Below are positions 57,728-64,000 of a stretch of 64,000 bases of DNA, piece after piece. Source of the DNA: Dipteris shenzhenensis (taxonomy: Eukaryota > Polypodiophyta > Polypodiopsida > Gleicheniales); NCBI GenBank assembly GCA_047967505.1, contig CM106538.1; one strand, given 5' to 3'. The notes under the pieces are model-generated. The model was given only the letters and a program-made list of their open reading frames with translations, did no database searches and had not been told where the DNA came from. The position numbers and the translations under genes are program-made. The stretch's first letter is position 1. Each line of letters begins with the position of its first letter.

Positions 57728-60190
57728 ATGATATGTAATGTGCTACTCCTCAGGATCGGCTCTCATGCCAATAGTTGCAAGTATGCTCTCATGATCCTCC
57801 ACTGCAAGCCACCATCATGGAGTGGACGTCGCCTTGTGAGTGCAAATATGACTCAAAGTAATATTGATCGCAACAACAAGATGAGAATACATGTATGCCT
57901 CCTGATCCGCCATGTACTCCTGGAACTCAATATAATGACCACACCTCTATATCTGCTGAAAATAGTGGCCACCTATGATCATGCTATGAAAATACCGGCT
58001 CACCACCCTATCATCACACGATTGAAACGATGAGATAGCACTAGTGGATAAGTGCTGTGGCTGCACCACCGCACCACATCATGTGCATCCTTGAAGCGAT
58101 CGCAAAACACACTTCATGCAAGCACCTGCACCATTGTGCTCTCCGTTACCGTGCCCTATCTCGAAGTAGCTCCATGCGATCGGAATGCCTATCTCATGAT
58201 GCCATATACAGAACCAATAAAACTGTCTAGCAGATTTGAACTGACCACCACAGCCGTCTGACGAGATCCAGTGCCGCTGCCATGTGACACCATGATCCCT
58301 CAAGAAACTATCATGCAAAGTGAAGCAATGCTGCACAAAATGGGCATCATGCGATCGATCATCACTAATGTAGAAGTGATACTCTCGCACAATGACGCGT
58401 GAGTCCATGGTGCTATCAATGCCATCCACATGAGCCTGTGCATGACGATAGCTAGTGTGCACAAATATAGCAACCTGCAATATGGCATTGAAAAAAAATA
58501 TGACTATTGAAATAATTCAATATAATGAGGCCATAAAAAAACCAATAACTCAATCACACGTCACCTGTTCGGAGAAATAATACTCCGATTGGATCTCATG
58601 CTATGGTGCAAAGGTATAATTCTCCGCAAAGTCCACCACTGAGACAACCACCCCTATAGGAAACGTCCTCAAACATGCATGGAACTGATGATCCTCCCAC
58701 TTTGTAGTGTGCGAGTGGCATATGTAGTGGTATAGCTTCCCTTGAAAACTGTCAATGAATAAAACACGTGGTGTCTCCTTCCCCACAAGCTCCAACCTCC
58801 TCGACTGTGCACCACCATCTAATGTCAGGGTACTGTACTCATATTGCTTCCAACGAACCATCTACACATCACAAGTATCTAGTGCAACTCGTGGCACTCT
58901 AGCAAAGTCACCACACAAAGTACACCTCCCTTCCACACATCAAGGGAGTGGAATAAAGCATTGCCATCTCGTGTACACAATATGGAATGAATGAAGTTGC
59001 GAGGGCTAGCAGGAACCACTCCCTAATGACCATCAAGGGAATGGAATATGTCATACATCGATCCAAAATCCACATGGTAGCAACAACAGCACGTGTCACA
59101 CTCCTAAGAGCATCACACAAACCATGGCCTACATCACTCAAATGAACTCTGCCCAATCTTGAACTCCGAGTGCGCCTCTACAAACTGAGTGTACAACTCA
59201 GTCTGGGTACAGTCCAAAAAACATGCACCATGCTCAATGTACACACCGCGTGACACCCTCTTCCGCAATGCCTTCTTGAACACCAGGGATGCTCTACAAT
59301 GCTCCTCCCAAAACTGTTGTATGAAGGACCTAGTGGAATCATCCAACAATCGATCGCTGTGAGGTACATGACCACTCGAAGCCCAAAGAGCATCAGTCTC
59401 ACTATCCTCTAGACTCTACCTCCTAATCATGCCTGCTCGCAATGTGCACGGTGAAGACGTGAAGTGGTACACTCATGGCCTATCATATGAGGTCTACTAA
59501 TGGTAGCCACAATAGCACGACGTGCTGCCAAGGCATCAATGGAGTTCCTATGCTTAATATAAGCATAGGGACGTCGAACACTACTAAGGACCTCACTACA
59601 TACAACCCTATCTCTACGTGCACCAAGACCACCCAGCAAGCCTCCTACACTCTACCAAGTCAAGGTGATCAATCAGGGACGTGATAAGCACAGACTGCGA
59701 AGCTAGCATAAGGTCACTAAAAAAAGACTGCACAATCTTGCTAGTACGACGATGGATAGTGGACTTCGGCAAGTCACATCGTGAAGCAACACTGCTACTG
59801 CAAGTTGGGGCAAGAGGATCAATGGGAGTTGGTAGGGTGGAGGGGGAAAGGGAGGCACCAAGGGGAAGGGGGGGAGGGGGAGGGGGAGGGGGAGGGGGGA
59901 GGGTGGAGGGGGAAGAGGTAGAGGTGGAGGGCAAAATGTAGGTGGCTAGGGGAAGGGCAGAGGCTGGAGGTAGGGGAGCAAATGTGGATGTGGAGGGGGA
60001 GACAATGGAGGTGGGGGTGGGGGTGGGGGTGGGGTTGGAAGTGGAGGTGGAGGTGGGATGTAGAGGTGGATGTGGATCGGTGGTGGCAGCGCAAGCTCTA
60101 GATCTAGAGGCTCTCTTGTGCTCACGAACCTTCCGCTTGCTCTCCTCGTCAATGAGATTTGGGGGGGTTCCTACATCTTTCACATCTACT
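57728..60190 (-). pseudogene. decayed transposase-like gene of an unusual family
   Basis: In minus-strand order: a basic segment (NLIDEESKRKVREHKRASRS), a long Pro/Thr/Ser tract (60110-59820), SKIVQSFFSDLMLASQSVL, LSSVRRPYAYIKHRNSIDAL, HSDRLLDDSTRSFIQQFWEE, FKKALRKRVSRGVYIEHGAC, then TPRVLFIDSFQGKLYHYICH and VVDFAENYTFAP (58601-58861). After a putative intron comes VAIFVHTSYRH, then HWISSDGCGGQFKSARQFYW and WSYFEIGHGNGEHNGAGACM (58480-58079). The combination D-F-x-E-N-Y / S-D-G-x-x-x-Q-F-K / H-G-x-G-x-x-(D/N)-G-x-G recalls an RNase-H-like DDE nuclease core that I have seen in uncharacterised transposon-derived proteins. I cannot name the superfamily. Several frameshifts and stops mark it dead. 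One acidic candidate reads Asn (HNG) where Asp would be expected. Confidence 0.55.
59850..60060. repeat. G-rich low-complexity tracts in the Pro/Thr-rich coding part
   Basis: 'gggggaggggga' repeats at 59867-59905 and 'gtgggggtgggg' at 60010-60035. On the minus strand they encode Pro runs and Thr-Pro repeats. Confidence 0.85.
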
Positions 60191-60202
60191 AGCTCTACAA
60201 CT

Positions 60203-61186
60203 TTGAGAACCCATGACAGCAAGTTGCAATGGGTCGCCTTCTTATAGACACAGAAACGAGATGCACATTTCGCATAGGAACAAAGCCATGGTTTATTGAG
60301 CAAGAGGCACTAGGAGCGACGGTCGATTGGGCTGAGGTGGTTGCTCGCCTGATATAAGTCTACTCCTACTTGTAATCTCACCTTTTAAACTCTTTTATTC
60401 TTTAAGTTCCAATCTAATTTCCAATTAATATGGTTTCACTCTTAGAATCAAAGCTCGAACGTCCCATTAGTGGAGGTGAGCGGTGATGATGAGGGATTAG
60501 GCCTACATGGCTTACCAGGGCCAGGGATCAGGTGTAGCTCACGAGGGCCAGGGATCTCAGGCACAGCTCACGAGGGCCAAGGATTAGGCTAGGAAGACGA
60601 GGACAAGGACGACGACGATGATTCGGATGAGCAGTAGTGGTAGTAGTAGTAGTATTAGTAGTAGTTTGCATATACTTTGCCATATATATGCTTTTGTATA
60701 TCGGCTCATTTGAGAGATTTTGTATCACCCTTTTTGAAAGGGTAATTTTGTAACAAATAATGTTGTATATCTTCGACATGTATATGCTTTTGTTGCTTGG
60801 TTCACTTGAGCGATTTTGTATCACCCTTTCCACAAGGGAAATTTTGCAATAAAAAACATTCTTTTGTAATTACTAAATAAAAAACATTAGTAGGGCAAAA
60901 TAGGGCTTGCTGTGGCCCTATTTAGCCCCAGTAATGTTTTTTTTAAGCTTCTGTTAATTGTCGCTATATAGCAACGTTTACCAGTGTCGCTATATAGCGA
61001 CGTTTACCAATGTCACAATATAGCGACATTTATTAGTGTCGCTATATAGCGACTCTTATATAGCAATTGTTCTTTTTCGACGCTTATTGCGAGGTAAATA
61101 ACGACCTTTGCGCTTGTCAAAAAAAAAACTTTTTACTGTAAAAAAGGTCGGTATTTCCGTCGGAAAAGGACCTATTCCTTGTAGTG
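60203..61186 (-). mobile_element. left end of CACTA element C (A family), minus orientation
   Basis: Read on minus, it begins CACTACAAGGAATAGG (61186-61171). Next are four to five TCGCTATATAGCGA motifs (61060-60957), the conserved hairpin (60935-60888), and 'aaagggtgatacaaaat'-type repeats. It then matches element A 19007-19740 up to the TNPA exon. At about 60203 homology stops and the transposase-like gene follows. The right end was not found. Confidence 0.88.
60210..60640 (+). pseudogene. TNPA-like 3' exons of element C
   Basis: The exon 60210-60357 reads AMGRLLIDTETRCTFRIGTK then PWFIEQEALGATVDWAEVVA, nearly the same as element A. After an intron the acidic tail ends DEDKDDDDDSDEQ* near 60637. 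The core exon is missing. Confidence 0.75.
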
Positions 61187-61204
61187 ACATAAACCAAAAT
61201 AGAT

Positions 61205-61320
61205 GTGTATGCATGTGTATGTGTGTGTATATATGTGTGTATGTGTATGTGTACCTCATGTGTATGTGTATATTTTTTGTATATGTATATGCATATGTAC
61301 ATGTGTATATGGGCATATGT
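61205..61320. repeat. compound (TG/TATG)n microsatellite
   Basis: Alternating 'gtgtatgtgtgtgtatatatgtg' units lie directly beyond element C's terminus. Both strands are open through it, giving artefact ORFs. Confidence 0.85.
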
Positions 61321-61400
61321 AGGATAAGGTGGTACACATTTTAAAATTTAAAGTGGTCAGCACATAGGTGGGTGGGATTTAAACCATGTATGCTTCTGAC

Positions 61401-61630
61401 CTTAGGGGTTTCACTATACTTAAATCCTCTATATCATGTGCATTAAAAAAATAATTTAAAACTCCCTTATCTATGAATTTTTCATGACTAAGAGAACCCT
61501 TTTTCTATTCAATGTATGAATATTCCCTTTAAATGGTACCCCTCTATATGTAGAAAATGTGCAAGATTTTTAGAACCCCTTCTATTGAATGTGCATGCTA
61601 TGCCTACATATTTATAAGTGACCCCTCGAG
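61401..61630 (+). mobile_element. older copy of the CTCGGGGGG MITE family
   Basis: Ends CTTAGGGGTTTCACTATA and (inverted) CTCGAGGGGTCACTTATA. Internal 'cctctatatcatgtgcatt' and 'cttatctatgaatttttcat' match 37203-37448. A degenerate TSD CTTCTGAC/CTTGGGAC (6/8) flanks it. Confidence 0.7.
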
Positions 61631-62954
61631 CTTGGGACCCATGTAATAGGTGTTTGCAATAATATTCTGCATCTAGATTGCCTGTAAGCCCATTGTTAAT
61701 CATCATTCAAAGCCACTTCAAGACACACTTCATCCTTCAAAAAATTCAAACGCACTTTGCCAAAAGTATTTTTCAAATGCGATTCACCCCCCCATCAACT
61801 TTGTGCATATGCATAGCTTCACATCCAACAAAATTGAATTGCCACTATCTCAAAGAAGTGCTCAAAAGCTATGGTCTCCATCTGCTCTATGTGTCTATGT
61901 GGGTTCACCTCTTCTGAGGTTTCCTACAAAGATATATAACATTTTACTAAAAAATGTGTGTGTGTGTGTGTGTGTGTGTCTGTGTGTAAGATCTGCATGG
62001 AAGATACAAACTTATGTAAAAAGGCTCTTGCTATATTATTGGTGCTACAAAGTGCTTTGAAGCTTCCTATGTGTGTTCATTTCATTGATTGTCAAGAGCT
62101 TGTATTTTAGGCACATCTCTTTGGCACACACATGGCATAGAGTGCCTCAGTTGGTGCAATTCTATTGATTCAAGGAGGAATTCCATAAGGAGTATCGACT
62201 AAGGTTCATCAAGAAAACCCTTGGTATTTATTAGACGTTGATGTTCTTGAAATGGTTTGGCTCCCTGTATTCACAAAATCTCATTCTAGGTAAGGTACGG
62301 TACACTTAAGTACTTTAAGGATAGATTTGTATAAGGAGCTGGTATTGATATACAATTATGTGTATGAATGCCCACTCTCAAACAATGAAGTCTCCATCAC
62401 TTTTTCATGTCATTTTCTCGTCATTTTATGTTGAAGAAATGTAGAAAAGTGGATAGTCCTTCCAACAAGGAAAACTATATGGTGGCATGGGTAGAGTTTG
62501 CAGAGAGCATCGTGAAAATTATGGAGGGACATAGTAAGCTACTAAAGAAGATGGATCAGTGGAGGTAGGATAATGATGCATTATACATTGTTTCTCATAG
62601 ATTACATCTAGTACATGAGATGATATTATCATTTGTAGATCCTAGAGGGTGGAGTGCAATCAAATAAGGGAGCAATAATGCTTGAAAGGTAGCAACAATG
62701 CTTGATATGTAGCAAGAGTTGTATTGAATGAAAAGAAGCTGTATAGAACGTAGCTACTACATTGGAGTATGAAAAGAAAAGAAAACAACAAGACCAAGGC
62801 GTGTCACATGCTATTCATGCTCTACAAAAGGAATTAGAAAGTTCAAAATGATATTTTTGTTAGAGCTATATATAGCTTTTCCTAACTCAACCTAGTCCTC
62901 AACTATATATATGCCTATGATCTATGAATATAATCACTTTTTTGGGAGAAATTC
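61631..62954. other. no gene; includes (GT)n microsatellite and probable LTR body
   Basis: (GT)n at 61953-61986. From about 62640 the sequence ('gcttgaaaggtagcaacaatgcttgatatgtagc') may be the LTR that ends at 63023, but no second LTR is in the window to define it. Confidence 0.4.
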
Positions 62955-63036
62955 TTGTGTCTGTCTCTCTCCTCTTTCTCTTCCTTTCAATACTTCTCTC
63001 TCCTCTTTCTCTTCCTTTCAACATGGTATCAGAGCC
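62955..63036 (+). mobile_element. 3' end of a copia LTR plus PBS
   Basis: A C/T-rich tract duplicated in tandem (62955-62989 and 62990-63023) ends TTTCAACA. It is followed immediately by TGGTATCAGAGCC (63024-63036), the initiator-Met PBS. No gag or pol follows before the next element. Confidence 0.75.
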
Positions 63037-63911
63037 TGAGGCTCTTGCATGACTGTGAGAAGAAAGAAACATGATTTTTGTCAATCTGACAACAAAATCA
63101 TTCACAGAATGTTCTTTTGGATCGTTTGGACTACTTGATCGCTAGGTTTTGAGTTGATATGAAAAAGTTATCAAAGATGCATCGTAAATCAGCGCTGTGA
63201 TCATGATTGAAGAAAACGGCCCACAATGGCTTGTTCAAAGCATATGTGCCGGTTATTTTGACTAGCTGGATCACTATATTGCATCCAATGTTCAGCCCAA
63301 ATTAAACAATCAGAACACAAATGACGAGCAAATGACTTTATCCACAACAAAAACACTTAATTTTGGATGGATCTCTTTTCTCTTTACCATTATTACATTT
63401 TTCCTTTTACTGGAGATGTGGTGGCTTGGTTGCCAAGCATCAGTCGTGACTTGGTTTATTGATACTTGGATATCTTTTATTTTCATACTCAACCAACATT
63501 CTGCTCAAGTCATCATGCCCAAACTTAGTATAGGTATTCTAATATTTGGTTTTGCATTGTGTGAAGATAGTGGGAGAGAAGGAAGGAGTATCACTTGCAG
63601 CTTTGTCACATACACAATGGGGGAATACACACAAAGGTGCAGGCTGAAAATAGTTTTCCTCTTCTTAGTTGTGAAAGCCAAAAGAACTCTAGTACAAAGA
63701 AATAGGAGAACCCTATATGTGGGTCTCAAACCAAACTCAGCTAACTAAGGTGGCATACTAACTGAGCCATGAACTAGAGTACATAAGGATAGCTGTCATC
63801 CAGCTATTTTTCATGGGCAGTGCACCAACCGCATCTGTAGCTAACAAGTCGGTGACATAAATGCACAACGGTTACCCTGGCATATCGCGAGTGGAGCTCA
63901 ATATCTCAACA
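63037..63911 (-). mobile_element. putative 3' LTR of a minus-strand copia element
   Basis: On minus, TGTTGAGATATTGAGC begins at 63911 directly after a purine tract, as an LTR should. Its far end within 63037-63800 cannot be fixed because no partner LTR is present. A 138-codon plus ORF here (63332-63748) has no motif. Confidence 0.5.
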
Positions 63912-64000
63912 CTCCCCCTTGAGCTCAATCCCAATTCCTACACACCAAGCAGGTCTATGAACTTGCGTAGCTTCTCTATGCCCAATGCCTTCGTGAATAT
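63912..64000 (-). pseudogene. C-terminal end of copia pol (RNase H), truncated by the window edge
   Basis: Minus-strand frame reads FTKALGIEKLRKFIDLLGV, a stop (TAG), then ELGLSSRGSVEI. This is the usual RNase H C-terminus of copia pol (FTKAL...KFR..LGV...L.LRGSVEI). The polypurine tract AAGGGGGAG (63920-63912) precedes the LTR. The element continues beyond the window. Confidence 0.8.

Noticed and set aside
59681-60247. Plus-strand Gly/Glu/Val-rich ORFs
   Set aside because: Antisense of the Pro/Thr-rich coding tract of the minus-strand transposase-like gene; low complexity only.
61056-61344. Tyr/Thr/His-rich and Cys/Val/Tyr-rich ORFs
   Set aside because: Products of the (TG/TATG)n microsatellite read on either strand.

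Overview
This window looks like a gene-poor, transposon-dominated stretch of a land-plant nuclear genome. The evidence is plant-type CACTA (En/Spm) elements with TNP2-like and TNPA-like genes, Ty1/copia fragments with the plant initiator-tRNA primer-binding site, hAT remains, AT-rich spacers, microsatellites, and isolated or broken host exons (long-chain acyl-CoA synthetase, bHLH factor, histone H3/CENH3-like). The low density and orphan exons would fit a large genome such as a gymnosperm, but nothing here fixes the species. No rRNA, tRNA, CRISPR or bacterial gene was seen.

Layout. 1-4.4 kb: an H3/CENH3-like pseudogene and a decayed coiled-coil gene on the minus strand. 4.5-7.6 kb: a ~0.42 kb direct repeat split by a complete 2.2 kb LTR retrotransposon (5-bp TSD, ~98% identical LTRs) whose only ORF is a 133-aa CCHC protein. 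8.5-15.6 kb: a dispersed repeat pair with CT microsatellites, copia gag/protease remains, and one intact LACS exon with splice sites. 18.2-28.9 kb: CACTA element A, lacking its left tip, with divergent TNPA-like (-) and TNP2-like (+) genes, a 1.9 kb intronic minisatellite, an internal duplication and a captured copia integrase fragment. 31-32.2 kb: a bHLH gene fragment. 33.1-34.5 kb: a MITE and a deleted CACTA derivative. 36.2-44.8 kb: a hAT transposase gene interrupted first by a MITE and again by a complete 6.8 kb CACTA-like element B with CACAA termini and a TTA target duplication; removing B rejoins the hAT frame exactly. 45.2-46.7 kb: a deletion derivative of the A family. 50.7-53.5 kb: twelve palindromes upstream of a TATA box, followed by a decayed coiled-coil/RING gene. 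54.3-57.4 kb: a ~185-bp tandem satellite. 57.7-61.2 kb: a decayed, unusual transposase-like gene (-) abutting the left end of another CACTA element (C). 61.4-64 kb: a MITE and parts of two copia elements.

How the parts work together: the two complete CACTA lineages (A and B) have unrelated short motifs but the same architecture. Motif arrays lie at the ends and again between the divergent TNPA and TNP2 genes, as expected if one DNA-binding protein acts on both element ends and on the central promoter. Most genes carry stops or frameshifts, many explicable as C-to-T changes at methylated sites. I therefore call nearly everything pseudogene or fragment rather than functional gene.
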